Positions 55,221 through 63,647 of a stretch of 64,000 bases of DNA are shown here, piece by piece (the stretch's first letter is position 1; each line of letters begins with the position of its first letter). Location of the stretch: positions 1 to 64,000 of the forward strand of contig JAQBOM010000021.1 of NCBI GenBank assembly GCA_028288025.1, in the 5' to 3' direction. This DNA comes from Mucilaginibacter sp. Its GTDB lineage: Bacteria; Bacteroidota; Bacteroidia; Sphingobacteriales; Sphingobacteriaceae. The notes beneath the pieces were generated by a model. That model did no database searches. It was not told the DNA's origin and saw nothing but the letters and a program-made list of their open reading frames with translations. The position numbers and the translations under genes were made by a program.

Positions 55221-55927
55221 CATTATTATTTTTACAGGCAGTCGATACCGCGCACAAATTATTAGATACAGCCAACCATGCCGGCCAGCCGGGCCCTATT
55301 CCCGATCAGGAGCTTCGCTTTGGCGATCTGCTCATAAAAGGCGGCTGGGTGATGGTGCCAATAGGTATTTTAGCTGTATTGGGCCTGGTTATATTTTTTG
55401 AACGGTATTTCACTATTCGAAAGGCATCTAAAAATGAATCGAACCTGATGATACAGGTGCGGTCGAGCATAATGACCGGTAATCTGGAATCGGCGATAGC
55501 TATTTGCCGCAACAGCAATACGCCGTTGGGCCGCATGCTGCAAAAAGGTTTACTGCGTATTGGCAGGCCGATTAAGGATATTGAAGGCGCTATTGAAAAC
55601 GTTGGCAAGCTGGAAGTATCCAAACTGGAAAAAAACATCGGCATCCTGGGCATCGTTGCAGGTATCGCACCCATGTTTGGTTTCCTGGGTACCATTGCGG
55701 GGGTGATCAAAATTTTTTATGATATATCAAAAACGGATAACATCAGTATGGGCGTTATATCAGGAGGGTTATATGTAAAAATGGTTACCTCGGCTGCGGG
55801 CTTGTTTGTCGGCATCATTGCTTATGTGGGCTACCATATTTTAAATATGATGGTAGATAAGATCATATTAAGACTGGAAACCGATGCTATTGAGTTTATT
55901 GACCTGTTAGAAGAACCAAGCAAATGA
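55217..55927 (+). CDS. MotA/TolQ/ExbB proton channel protein
   Basis: 236 residues with three membrane helices (about 42-61, 140-165, 185-215). The conserved channel phrase APMFGFLGTIAGVI and the pore-lining third helix region are present. It forms the proton-driven stator with the ExbD-like protein downstream. Overlaps its neighbours by 4 bases on both sides. The name ExbB or TolQ cannot be chosen from sequence alone. Confidence 0.93.
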   Translation: MTLLFLQAVDTAHKLLDTANHAGQPGPIPDQELRFGDLLIKGGWVMVPIGILAVLGLVIFFERYFTIRKASKNESNLMIQVRSSIMTGNLESAIAICRNSNTPLGRMLQKGLLRIGRPIKDIEGAIENVGKLEVSKLEKNIGILGIVAGIAPMFGFLGTIAGVIKIFYDISKTDNISMGVISGGLYVKMVTSAAGLFVGIIAYVGYHILNMMVDKIILRLETDAIEFIDLLEEPSK

Positions 55928-56322
55928 ATTTAAGAAAAAGAAAAAGAGGCGTTTCCGCCGAGGTGCACACCTCAGCGATGAACGATATCATGTTTTTCCT
56001 GCTTTTATTTTTCCTCATCGCGTCAACGGTAACTAACCCGAACGTGATCAAATTGCTGCTGCCTAAATCATCGTCAGGTAAATCGGTATCGAAAAAAACA
56101 ATCGTGGTTTCGGTAACTAAAGACCTGAAATACTATGTGAACAGGAAAGAGATAACCATCGCCGACATGCCGAAAACCCTGGCGAGCTATAAAACGCTCG
56201 CGACTGAATTGACCATTGTATTGTATGTAGACAAAACAGTTGCCATACAGGATGTGGTACAAATAATGGATATATCGCAAAAATTAAACATAAAACTGGT
56301 ATTGGCTACGGAGCCCAAGTAG
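55924..56322 (+). CDS. ExbD/TolR family protein
   Basis: 132 residues: a short basic cytoplasmic start, one helix (about 19-38) with the proton-carrying Asp21 in SAMNDIMFFLLLFFLIAST, and a periplasmic domain ending MDISQKLNIKLVLATE. It pairs with the ExbB-like protein (ATGA overlap). The stop is followed at once by a GGCAGTT-type repeat. Confidence 0.93.
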   Translation: MNLRKRKRGVSAEVHTSAMNDIMFFLLLFFLIASTVTNPNVIKLLLPKSSSGKSVSKKTIVVSVTKDLKYYVNRKEITIADMPKTLASYKTLATELTIVLYVDKTVAIQDVVQIMDISQKLNIKLVLATEPK

Positions 56323-56412
56323 GCAGTGGGCAGTTATTAGTTGGCAGTTATCAGGTTGAAACTGTCAATTAAAAACGACTGCAAACTGCAAACCAGCAAC
56401 TGCAAACTGATA
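56320..56412. repeat. GGCAGTT and ACTGCAA heptad repeats
   Basis: Starting in the stop codon of the exbD-like gene, heptads GGGCAGT, TATTAGT, TGGCAGT, TATCAGG run on. After a short spacer, ACTGCAA, ACTGCAA, ACCAGCA, ACTGCAA, ACTG lead up to the ATG of the TonB-like gene. The two blocks are partly complementary. Confidence 0.8.
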
Positions 56413-57219
56413 ATGAATCTCGAAGAAGAAAATAACTACCCGAAAGCGTTTTTAGCAACAGGCATTATAATGGCTGTACTGATAGCGCTGTGTTATTTTA
56501 TTGTGTTTCATAATCCGCCGAAGCAGGAAGACGGCTCGGGTGGTATACTGGTCAATTACGGAACTGTGGATGAAGGTATGGGTAACGATATTTCAAGCAC
56601 CGAACAGCCATCCGTATCTCCAAAAGCCAACCATACCCAACCAAACAAGGTTACTGAACAGCAGCCAACCGAGCAAAAAACACAGGTGGATAACAGCGAC
56701 AAAAACGTAACCACCCAAAATACCGAGGATGCGCCTACAGTGGCCGCCAATTCAAAAAAGCAAAGTCAGTCCATAGCCACGGCGCCCGCTAAGCCGGTTA
56801 AAAAACAGGTAGTCAACACCAATGCATTGTATAAAGGGCCGTCAAGCACCGGGGCTGGCGCAGGGGACGGCACAACAACTACGCCCGGCAACCAGGGCAG
56901 CCCTAACGGTTCGCCACTGAGTGACAATTATGGCCCGGGCGGCACCGGCGGCGGCCTTAAGGGTACACAATGGAGCTTTGTTAACCCGCCCAATGTAAAA
57001 AATGTGCACCGTGTTGCCGGCCGCGTGGTCATCAACGTTACCATCGACCCCAACGGCAATATTATCAGCGCGGAGTACGACCGAAAAAAAACCACCAATC
57101 CCGACCTCGACCTGATACTTAAGTGCGAAGCGGCAATTAAAAACTCAAAGCTGTCATCGCCCTCCCCCGCTAACGGCAATCAAAAAGGTCAGGTTGTTTT
57201 CCAATTTAATATCGATTAA
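56413..57219 (+). CDS. TonB-like energy-transducing protein
   Basis: 268 residues: a cytoplasmic start (MNLEEENNY), one membrane helix (about 11-32), a Gln/Thr/Lys-rich periplasmic spacer, a Gly/Thr tract (about 153-190), and a C-terminal TonB domain (VAGRVVINVTIDPNGNIISAEY, ILKCEAAIKNSKLS, GQVVFQFNID). It is expected to be driven by the ExbB/ExbD pair. The spacer lacks the long Pro-Lys rod of E. coli TonB. A longer frame reaches back into the upstream repeat; ATG 56413 is used. Confidence 0.88.
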   Translation: MNLEEENNYPKAFLATGIIMAVLIALCYFIVFHNPPKQEDGSGGILVNYGTVDEGMGNDISSTEQPSVSPKANHTQPNKVTEQQPTEQKTQVDNSDKNVTTQNTEDAPTVAANSKKQSQSIATAPAKPVKKQVVNTNALYKGPSSTGAGAGDGTTTTPGNQGSPNGSPLSDNYGPGGTGGGLKGTQWSFVNPPNVKNVHRVAGRVVINVTIDPNGNIISAEYDRKKTTNPDLDLILKCEAAIKNSKLSSPSPANGNQKGQVVFQFNID

Positions 57220-57279
57220 TTCATGGTTCATGATTAGGAAATCTAATCATTTTATATTTTCACCAAAAAGATTGACCTA

Positions 57280-57326
57280 AATTTGCCATGGTCTATGGTC
57301 CATCGACTATGGGACTACAACCAACC
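57280..57326. repeat. CTATGGT heptad repeat before folC
   Basis: CCATGGT, CTATGGT, CCATCGA, CTATGGG lie at about 57287-57315, the same family as at 4007-4122. The reading frame of folC is open through it, so an annotator could wrongly start the gene inside the repeat. Confidence 0.75.
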
Positions 57327-58649
57327 ATGAACTACAAAACCACGCTCCAATACTTATACAGCCAGCTTCCACTGTTTACCCGGGTAGGCCAATCGGCATA
57401 TAAAGCGGATCTGGTTAACACGCTCGAGCTTTGCAAACGCCTGGATAACCCGCAGCATAAGTTCAGGAGTGTACATGTGGGCGGCACAAATGGTAAGGGT
57501 TCCACTTCGCATATGCTGGCGGCTATATTGCAGGTAGCCGGGTACAAGACCGGGCTTTATACCTCGCCTCATTTAAAAGATTTCAGAGAGCGTATCCGTA
57601 TCAACGGCAAAATGCTAAAAAAACAGGAAGTGGTTGATTTCGTTGCTGCGCATCAACCTGATTTCGACGAGATAAAGCCATCCTTCTTCGAGATGACGGT
57701 GGCTTTGGCGTTTGATATTTTCGCCAGAGAAAAAGTTGACATAGCAATTGTAGAGGTGGGCCTTGGCGGGAGATTAGATTCAACCAATATCATTACCCCA
57801 TTCCTCTCGGTTATTACCAATATAGGCTGGGACCACATGAATATGCTGGGCGATACCCTGCAGCTGATAGCCGCCGAAAAGGCCGGTATAATTAAACCCG
57901 GCATCCCTGTGATCATCGGCGAACATCAGCCGGAGGTGGCACAGATATTTATAGATAAAGCAAAACAAATTAATAGCCCGATAACCTTTGCGTCCGGATT
58001 GTTTGAGATCAGTGATCGGAGGTCAAGGATCGGAGATCAGAGATTAGAAAAATTACTTAATGAATTTTTAGACATCCAAATTATCCCGACTCAGGACTCA
58101 GGACTCAAGACTCTAGACTTAAAACTCGATCTCCCCGGTATCTACCAGCTTAAAAATGTAAAAACGGTACTGGCCGCTGTGGACGAGTTACGCCGACAGG
58201 GCTTCGGGATTACAGACAACCATATTAAAACTGCACTACGACAGGTTAAAACCTTAACCGGCCTGCACGGCCGCTGGGAAATAATAAATAAAGATCCGTT
58301 GACTATTTGCGATACCGGCCATAACCCCGAAGGTATAACGGAGGTATTAAAAAATATCGCGGCGATACCTTATGGGCATCTTCACTTTGTAATAGGCGTG
58401 GTAAATGATAAGGACATCAGCAAAATGCTGGCTATGCTCCCAAAGGATGCCACTTATTACTTTTGTAAGCCAAATATACCACGTGGACTTGAAGCAGAAA
58501 GCTTAAAGCAGAAAGCTGAAAGCTTTGGCTTGCATGGCGAAACATATCCTTCAGTTAAAGCAGCATTCGATACTGCGCAGCGGCGTGCCGGAAAAACCGA
58601 TTTGGTCTTTGTTGGCGGCAGTACATTTGTGGTTGCCGAGGTGGTTTAA
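57327..58649 (+). CDS. folC: Folylpolyglutamate/dihydrofolate synthase with repeat-derived inserts
   Basis: A 440-residue FolC, which adds glutamate to (dihydro)folate in the cytoplasm. The ATP loop is HVGGTNGKGSTSHML (50-64). VEVGLGGRLDSTN (143-154), GWDHMNMLGDT and the C-terminal ICDTGHNPEG are family signatures. Two stretches are repeat-derived: residues about 227-268, from AGATCAG/TGATCGG heptads and GACTCAG/GACTCAA heptads, and about 388-402, from AGCAGAA/AGCTGAA heptads. All keep the frame. It lies downstream of the TonB-like gene, an arrangement common in the phylum as far as I recall. Confidence 0.93.
   Translation: MNYKTTLQYLYSQLPLFTRVGQSAYKADLVNTLELCKRLDNPQHKFRSVHVGGTNGKGSTSHMLAAILQVAGYKTGLYTSPHLKDFRERIRINGKMLKKQEVVDFVAAHQPDFDEIKPSFFEMTVALAFDIFAREKVDIAIVEVGLGGRLDSTNIITPFLSVITNIGWDHMNMLGDTLQLIAAEKAGIIKPGIPVIIGEHQPEVAQIFIDKAKQINSPITFASGLFEISDRRSRIGDQRLEKLLNEFLDIQIIPTQDSGLKTLDLKLDLPGIYQLKNVKTVLAAVDELRRQGFGITDNHIKTALRQVKTLTGLHGRWEIINKDPLTICDTGHNPEGITEVLKNIAAIPYGHLHFVIGVVNDKDISKMLAMLPKDATYYFCKPNIPRGLEAESLKQKAESFGLHGETYPSVKAAFDTAQRRAGKTDLVFVGGSTFVVAEVV
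58008..58128. repeat. Two heptad-repeat blocks inside folC
   Basis: Block one (58008-58047): AGATCAG, TGATCGG, AGGTCAA, GGATCGG, AGATCAG, AGATTA. Block two (58089-58128): GACTCAG, GACTCAG, GACTCAA, GACTCTA, GACTTA. Both are translated within the linker region of FolC. Block two shares its core with the intergenic repeat at 6898-7000. Confidence 0.85.
58491..58530. repeat. AGCAGAA/AGCTGAA heptad block inside folC
   Basis: AGCAGAA, AGCTTAA, AGCAGAA, AGCTGAA, AGCTTTG in frame, giving the peptide EAESLKQKAESFG near the C-terminal domain of FolC. The period is exactly 7. Confidence 0.8.
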
Positions 58650-58650
58650 C

Positions 58651-58872
58651 TCACAATTTCGTATCCTGCTGGATTACTTTACAGGTCGAACTGCCATTTT
58701 TTCTCAGTAAAATTAATCCATATATCTCCAGGCCTATACCCGCTCCCATCAGCAAACCCCTGAAAAAATCCGGCACAGCAATAAAATGGTTAACCAGGCT
58801 TGGGGTTACCACAACCAGCATGCCTATTGGTATAAGTAAGCGGGCGGGGATCAATGATTTTAATGATTTCAT
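58651..58872 (-). CDS. Small membrane protein
   Basis: 73 residues with two membrane helices (about 9-29 and 38-57) and a polar tail (RKNGSSTCKVIQQDTKL). It is the last gene of a minus-strand group sigma factor, membrane protein, this gene, with a 2-base gap from its neighbour. Function unknown; a role with the sigma factor is only suggested by position. Confidence 0.6.
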   Translation of the reverse strand: MKSLKSLIPARLLIPIGMLVVVTPSLVNHFIAVPDFFRGLLMGAGIGLEIYGLILLRKNGSSTCKVIQQDTKL

Positions 58873-58874
58873 AT

Positions 58875-59459
58875 TTAGTTCAGTTGTTTTGATACTATTT
58901 CAAGTTTTTTAATGGTGTCGTTTAATTTTGCGGCCTGTTTTCTGAATACCCGCGGCCTTACTATAAACCCGAGCACACACAAATACAGGATGATGAAGGC
59001 ATACACCGCAAAAAATAAAACCGGGCTGGTATAAAGCATTTCAAAAGGATAAAGCAACAGTCCTATCGAGCAAAACACGAACGCGGTAACCTGCGTTTTT
59101 TTGTAATAATAAATTTGATTTAACCGCGTTTGCTCCAAAAAAGCCAGGAACTCTTTGTTGCTGAAGTCATTAAACCGGTAAAACCGGCCGATGGAGTTGG
59201 CATTGGTTAATAGCAGAATAGTGCCGGCAATAACGATAAAAGCCTCACCGATGCGGGTGGTAAGCATAGTTGATTTATAAACAAAAACTACCCATAGCTC
59301 AACGCACACGAGAAGGAACGCGGCTAATATAAGGGCAGCCTTTTTCCGCAGTTTTTGATTGCGAAATTTTTTTGCAGCCTGCATAACTTCCTCCGGGCTC
59401 GGCAAATCGTCGGTTCCGGCGCTATGCCATATCTTTTTTAGATCAATCAAATTGTCCAT
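58875..59459 (-). CDS. Membrane protein encoded with ECF sigma factor, possible anti-sigma
   Basis: 194 residues. A cytoplasmic N-terminus of about 38 residues (MDNLIDLKKIWHSAGTDDLPSPEEV) is followed by about four membrane helices, arranged as two pairs split by a polar loop (RFYRFNDFSNKEFLAFLEQTR), and a basic tail. Its start overlaps the sigma gene by 17 bases, as expected for an anti-sigma partner, but no zinc anti-sigma motif (HxxxCxxC) is present. Confidence 0.6.
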   Translation of the reverse strand: MDNLIDLKKIWHSAGTDDLPSPEEVMQAAKKFRNQKLRKKAALILAAFLLVCVELWVVFVYKSTMLTTRIGEAFIVIAGTILLLTNANSIGRFYRFNDFSNKEFLAFLEQTRLNQIYYYKKTQVTAFVFCSIGLLLYPFEMLYTSPVLFFAVYAFIILYLCVLGFIVRPRVFRKQAAKLNDTIKKLEIVSKQLN

Positions 59460-59919
59460 GCTGTTTAAATTTAGCGGCCAGCTTCTCCTTTATCCGGTGA
59501 ATTTTAACGCGCGTGTTAACATTGCTTAAACCCACTATTGTCGCAATTTCGGCCTGAGGCAGATCTTCCAGCACCAGTGAAATAATGATCCGGTCGGTCT
59601 CATCGAGCCTGGCAATACAGTTATATAAAAAGGCCAGTCTTTCTTCGGGTGCATCCTCTTCCGGCGAGGGCAAATTGTATGGTAATTCTGTTTTCATTAC
59701 CCGCTTTGACTTTTCAATCGCTCTAAGGCAATTATTGGTGGCGATACGGAATATCCATGTACTTATTTTCGACTGGCCTTTAAATGACGAAAGATTTTGC
59801 CAAACGGAGATAAAGGTTTCCTGTGTAAGATCCTTTGCCTGCTCGTGGTCATTTATATATCCCATGCATACGCGGAATATCTGCGGCGAATACAAGGCAT
59901 ATATTTCTTCAAATTCCAT
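59443..59919 (-). CDS. ECF-type RNA polymerase sigma factor
   Basis: 158 residues. Sigma-2 region: FRVCMGYINDHEQAKDLTQETFISVWQNLSSFKGQSKISTWIFRIATNNCL (about 14-64). Sigma-4 region: LVLEDLPQAEIATIVGLSNVNTRVKIHRIKEKL (about 113-145) with its helix-turn-helix. It is first in a three-gene unit with membrane proteins that may control it. Target promoters are unknown. Confidence 0.92.
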   Translation of the reverse strand: MEFEEIYALYSPQIFRVCMGYINDHEQAKDLTQETFISVWQNLSSFKGQSKISTWIFRIATNNCLRAIEKSKRVMKTELPYNLPSPEEDAPEERLAFLYNCIARLDETDRIIISLVLEDLPQAEIATIVGLSNVNTRVKIHRIKEKLAAKFKQHGQFD

Positions 59920-60053
59920 TCAACCTATCCTTATTTTGCAATTTACGCCGGATTAGATACGGTGGGTATAAAAATGTTACACCTCTGAAACACAAACAAC
60001 TTCCGATAATTCATTTATTCGTTTAATTTTGATTCTTGCAAAACGCAACTTTT

Positions 60054-61043
60054 ATGACCTACCAACCCTCAGCCGACAGATATAAAAATATGCAATACCG
60101 CCGCTGCGGCAAAAGCGGCATCAAGCTCCCGGCAGTTTCGCTGGGCTTATGGCATAACTTCGGGCACGTCGACGTGACCGAAAATTATCGTAAGATTTTA
60201 CACCTGGCTTTTGACAGCGGCATTACCCATTTTGACCTGGCAAATAATTACGGCCCGCCGCCGGGATCGGCCGAGGAGAATTTTGGCCGCATCCTGAAAG
60301 AGGATTTTCGCGGTTACCGTGATGAGATGATCATCTCCAGCAAAGCCGGTTATACAATGTGGGATGGCCCTTACGGTGATTGGGGTTCAAAAAAATATTT
60401 GGTATCCAGTTTAGACCAGAGCTTAACAAGGATGGGGCTCGATTACGTGGATATATTTTATCACCACCGCCCCGATCCCGAAACACCTTTAGAGGAAACC
60501 ATGGGTGCGCTCGACCTGATCGTTCGCCAGGGCAAGGCCTTATATGCCGGCATTTCAAATTATCCCGCAGAGGAAGCGGATAAAGCTATCGCGATATTAA
60601 AGAAACTGGGCACACCTTGCCTGATCCACCAGCCGAAATATTCGATGTTTGAGCGTTGGGTTGAGGACGGTCTGCTTGATGTGCTCGAAAAAGACGGCGT
60701 AGGCTGTATCCCGTTTTCGCCGCTGGCGCAGGGGCTGTTGACCAATAAATACCTGCATGGCATTCCCGAAGATTCGCGGGCGGCGAAATCAACCGGTTTT
60801 TTGCAAAAAGACCAGGTTACCGATCAGCGTATCAGCCAGGTAAGAAGGTTAAACGATATAGCTATAAAGCGCGGGCAAACGCTGGCGCAAATGGCATTGG
60901 CCTGGTTATTAAAAGACCACCGGGTAACATCCGTTTTAATAGGTGCCAGCCGCCCCGAACAACTCGCCGATTCATTGAAATGTTTGGATAATATCCAATT
61001 TTCGGCAGATGAATTAACTAAAATTGAAGAAATATTAAAGTAG
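60054..61043 (+). CDS. Aldo-keto reductase, L-glyceraldehyde-3-phosphate reductase type
   Basis: 329 residues, TIM-barrel NADPH reductase of the YghZ/Kv-beta-like group. The catalytic tetrad is visible: Asp in FDLANNYG, its Tyr, Lys in SSKAGYTMWDGPYGDWGSKKYL, and His in DIFYHHRPD. The long GYTMWDGPYGDWGSKK segment is typical of L-glyceraldehyde-3-phosphate reductases. ATG 60054 (MTYQPSADRY) is chosen; a TAATTTTG -7 like element is at 60024-60031. Divergent from the sigma factor gene. Confidence 0.88.
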   Translation: MTYQPSADRYKNMQYRRCGKSGIKLPAVSLGLWHNFGHVDVTENYRKILHLAFDSGITHFDLANNYGPPPGSAEENFGRILKEDFRGYRDEMIISSKAGYTMWDGPYGDWGSKKYLVSSLDQSLTRMGLDYVDIFYHHRPDPETPLEETMGALDLIVRQGKALYAGISNYPAEEADKAIAILKKLGTPCLIHQPKYSMFERWVEDGLLDVLEKDGVGCIPFSPLAQGLLTNKYLHGIPEDSRAAKSTGFLQKDQVTDQRISQVRRLNDIAIKRGQTLAQMALAWLLKDHRVTSVLIGASRPEQLADSLKCLDNIQFSADELTKIEEILK

Positions 61044-61162
61044 AGGCAGAGGAAAGAAGCAAGACATAAAGATGCAAGAGGCAAGAAAAAAATAAAGACA
61101 AGCTGCTTCTTTTCTTGCTTCTTGATATCTTGCTTCCTGGCTCTTGACTCTTGATTCTAAAA
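61042..61162. repeat. Inverted GAAGCAA/CTTGCTT heptad repeat
   Basis: From the stop codon of the aldo-keto reductase gene the left arm reads GAAGCAA, GACATAA, AGATGCAA, GAGGCAA. The right arm (about 61109-61160) reads CTTGCTT, CTTGATA, TCTTGCTT, CCTGGCT, CTTGACT, CTTGATTC. The arms are complementary and fill the gap between two plus-strand genes. Confidence 0.85.
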
Positions 61163-61164
61163 AA

Positions 61165-62142
61165 ATGGGCATTATCAACTGGGGAATAATTGGCTGCGGC
61201 AATGTAACCGAAAAAAAAAGCGGCCAGGCTTATAATAAAATACCGAACAGCAAGCTCGTAGCAGTAATGCGCCGCGATGCGGCTAAAGCTGCCGATTACG
61301 CCAAACGGCACGGTGTAGGTAAATGGTACAGCGATGCCAACGAATTGTTAAACGACCCGGAAGTAAATTCCGTGTCCATTGCTACACCGCCCGCCTTTCA
61401 CCTCGAATATGCGATAGCAGCCTTAAATAAAGGATTAAATGTATATGTTGAAAAGCCTGTAACCCGCACCGCAGCCGAGGCCAGGCAAATGGCCGAAGCC
61501 GTTAAGCAAACTGGTGGCAAGTTAACTGTTGCTCATTACCGGCGTGCGTTGCCGATGTTTTTAAAGGTGAAGGAACTGCTGGAGAACGAAACCATTGGCG
61601 AGGTGAGGACTGTTCAGATCAGGATGTGGAAAACGTCAACCCCCGATTTGGTAGCTGATTCCGAAACAAACTGGCGGGTGAACCCCGAATTGTCCGGCGG
61701 CGGCTATTTCCACGACCTGGCGCCACATCAGCTCGACCTGATGCTCTATTATTTTGGCAGGCCCGAGCGCTATCACGGCTTTTCGTTAAATCAATCCGGG
61801 CTGACCCCGGCGGATGATCATGTATGCGGGGAAATCCTGTTTAAAAACAAAATAGTTGTAAATGGTTCGTGGTGCTTTAATGTAGCCGAAAGCGAAACTA
61901 CAGATACCTGCGAAATTATCGGCACAAAAGGAAAGATCACCTTCCCATTTTTCGGCACATGGCTTAAATGGAGAAACGAAACCGGTGAAGAAACCCTGAA
62001 CTTCACCCATCCGGAACATATTCAGCAACCCATGATCGCGAAAATAGTGGCTTATTTTAATGACGAAGGGCCTAATCCCTGTTCAATTGACGAAGCAATT
62101 GTGCTGATGGATATTATGGACGCGTTTACGCTGAAACGTTAA
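61165..62142 (+). CDS. Gfo/Idh/MocA family oxidoreductase
   Basis: 325 residues. Rossmann start INWGIIGCGNVTEKKSGQAY, the catalytic-lysine motif YVEKPVTRTAAEARQM, and GGGYFHDLAPHQLDLMLYYFG with the conserved Asp and His. The motif order matches the oxidoreductase at 11993, but the sequence is distinct. The substrate, probably a sugar derivative, is not predictable. ATG 61165 is used instead of a TTG inside the repeat upstream. Confidence 0.9.
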   Translation: MGIINWGIIGCGNVTEKKSGQAYNKIPNSKLVAVMRRDAAKAADYAKRHGVGKWYSDANELLNDPEVNSVSIATPPAFHLEYAIAALNKGLNVYVEKPVTRTAAEARQMAEAVKQTGGKLTVAHYRRALPMFLKVKELLENETIGEVRTVQIRMWKTSTPDLVADSETNWRVNPELSGGGYFHDLAPHQLDLMLYYFGRPERYHGFSLNQSGLTPADDHVCGEILFKNKIVVNGSWCFNVAESETTDTCEIIGTKGKITFPFFGTWLKWRNETGEETLNFTHPEHIQQPMIAKIVAYFNDEGPNPCSIDEAIVLMDIMDAFTLKR

Positions 62143-62222
62143 AACTTACGAAGTTTTTAAACGGCGAAGCCCTCAACGAGGCCGTTGAAAGCAAACAACT
62201 CCGAGTTAAACTTCGTAAGTTT
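62142..62222. terminator. Nested inverted repeat between convergent genes
   Basis: Outer perfect 15-bp arms AAACTTACGAAGTTT (62142-62156) and its complement (62208-62222) enclose inner pairs AACGGC/GCCGTT (62159-62164, 62181-62186) and a small AACT/AGTT stem (62197-62207). The outer left arm begins at the stop codon of the oxidoreductase. The stem matches that at 8241-8273. Confidence 0.8.
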
Positions 62223-62232
62223 GATTTCGAAA

Positions 62233-62406
62233 TTATTTCTTCTTAGGCACCTTCGCACCTTCTTTACGGGCTTCTGATAAACCTATCGCAACAGCCTGCT
62301 TTTTACTTGTAACTTTTTTACCGCTGCCGCTTTTAAGCTTGCCTTCTTTCATTTCGTGCATGGTGTCATGCACCTTTTCCTGGGCTTTTTCCGAATATTT
62401 TGCCAT
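62233..62406 (-). CDS. DUF6496-type small basic protein
   Basis: 57 residues, too short for routine ORF calling. It begins MAKYSEKAQEKVHDTMHEM and continues with GKLKSGSGKKVTSKKQAVAIGLSEARKEGAKVPKKK, the layout of the small DUF6496-type proteins. Highly basic and Lys-rich; its C-terminal SGSGKKVT..QAVAIGLSEARK phrase is the conserved part. Function unknown; nucleic-acid binding is plausible from charge only. Convergent with the oxidoreductase. Confidence 0.85.
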   Translation of the reverse strand: MAKYSEKAQEKVHDTMHEMKEGKLKSGSGKKVTSKKQAVAIGLSEARKEGAKVPKKK

Positions 62407-62528
62407 GATACTATTGTTTTAATAATACCCATACTGAGCAAAATTTTTGCCAATTATTCCCTTCTAAAAACAATATTCGTCGATTATGCTTATCTTCAAA
62501 CGAAAAAATATACGTCATATAAAGCTTT

Positions 62529-63638
62529 ATGAGCCTGAAAAAAGTTACGGCCCCATTTTACGAACGGCTTTCGCTGGTCCTTATCGGGCTGCTGTCCCTG
62601 GGTTATATTGTTATAATGGGCAAAGAGCTTCTTGATCCGTTAATATTTGGTTTTTTGTTTGCGATATTGCTGTTGCCGATCGCTGCTTTTTTTGAAAGGC
62701 GGCTTCGCTTTCCCCGTGCCCTGGCGTCTTTTTTTTCAATCGTTTTATTGATATCGTTTATCTATGGTGTCGGATACCTGGTAGGTTCTCAAATATCCAA
62801 ACTTGCCGGCGACTGGCCGATGCTCAAAAGCCAGGTGGGCCAATCGCTCGAGGACCTGTCGCAGTGGGTACAGCACGCCTTCAATATCAACGCCGCCAAA
62901 CAAATGACCTACGTGCATGATACCACCAAAAAAATCATGGCGTCGGGCAGTGGTGTTGTAGGGCAAACATTTGGCGCCATATCGTCGCTGGCATTGTTTT
63001 ACCTGTTTATCTTCATCTTCACCTTTTTTATATTGCTTTACAGGCGCATCCTGCTTCATTTTATCGTTTGGGTTTTTAATGATGAAAACGCGCATATCGT
63101 TTTTGATATCGTTGAGAATGTGCAACGCATATTAAGACAATATATCCTTGGTCTGCTGTTGGAAATGTTTGTTGTATCATGCCTGGCCTGTACAGCTTTT
63201 TGGATAATCGGCGTTAAATATGCGCTGCTGCTTGGTATTATCGTCGGGCTATTTAACCTGATACCTTACCTCGGGATTTTTACTGCCCTGGTATTAAGCA
63301 GTATGATAACGTTTGCCACCGGCACAATTAATCAAGCCTTAACAGTAGCCGCCTGCGTATTGGGTATACACGCGCTCGATTCAAATTTTTTGCTGCCCAC
63401 CATCGTTGGCTCAAAGGTCAAGCTCAATGCGCTCATTACCTTTTTAGGGATCATATTGGGCGAAATGATATGGGGCCTTTCGGGGATGTTTTTATCTATC
63501 CCCATTATGGCTATCATGAAGATTGTTTTTGACCGGGTTGAAAGCCTCAAACCATGGGGATTCCTCCTTGGTGGTGGCCAGGAAGAAAATAAATCCACCA
63601 TGAAAAAAATGAGTGCGGTTAAAGCCGATAAAAGCTGA
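62529..63638 (+). CDS. AI-2E family transporter (PerM-like)
   Basis: 369 residues with about eight membrane helices in the AI-2E/PerM arrangement: a helix pair at the start (LSLVLIGLLSLGYIVIMGKE, PLIFGFLFAILLLPIAAFFE), a soluble helical region (about 95-145), then the conserved second half with GLFNLIPYLGIFTALVLSS and GSKVKLNALITFLGIILGEMIWGLSGMFLSIPIMAIMK. Members transport diverse solutes or ions, and the name does not prove autoinducer export. Confidence 0.9.
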   Translation: MSLKKVTAPFYERLSLVLIGLLSLGYIVIMGKELLDPLIFGFLFAILLLPIAAFFERRLRFPRALASFFSIVLLISFIYGVGYLVGSQISKLAGDWPMLKSQVGQSLEDLSQWVQHAFNINAAKQMTYVHDTTKKIMASGSGVVGQTFGAISSLALFYLFIFIFTFFILLYRRILLHFIVWVFNDENAHIVFDIVENVQRILRQYILGLLLEMFVVSCLACTAFWIIGVKYALLLGIIVGLFNLIPYLGIFTALVLSSMITFATGTINQALTVAACVLGIHALDSNFLLPTIVGSKVKLNALITFLGIILGEMIWGLSGMFLSIPIMAIMKIVFDRVESLKPWGFLLGGGQEENKSTMKKMSAVKADKS

Positions 63639-63647
63639 ATTTCTGCT

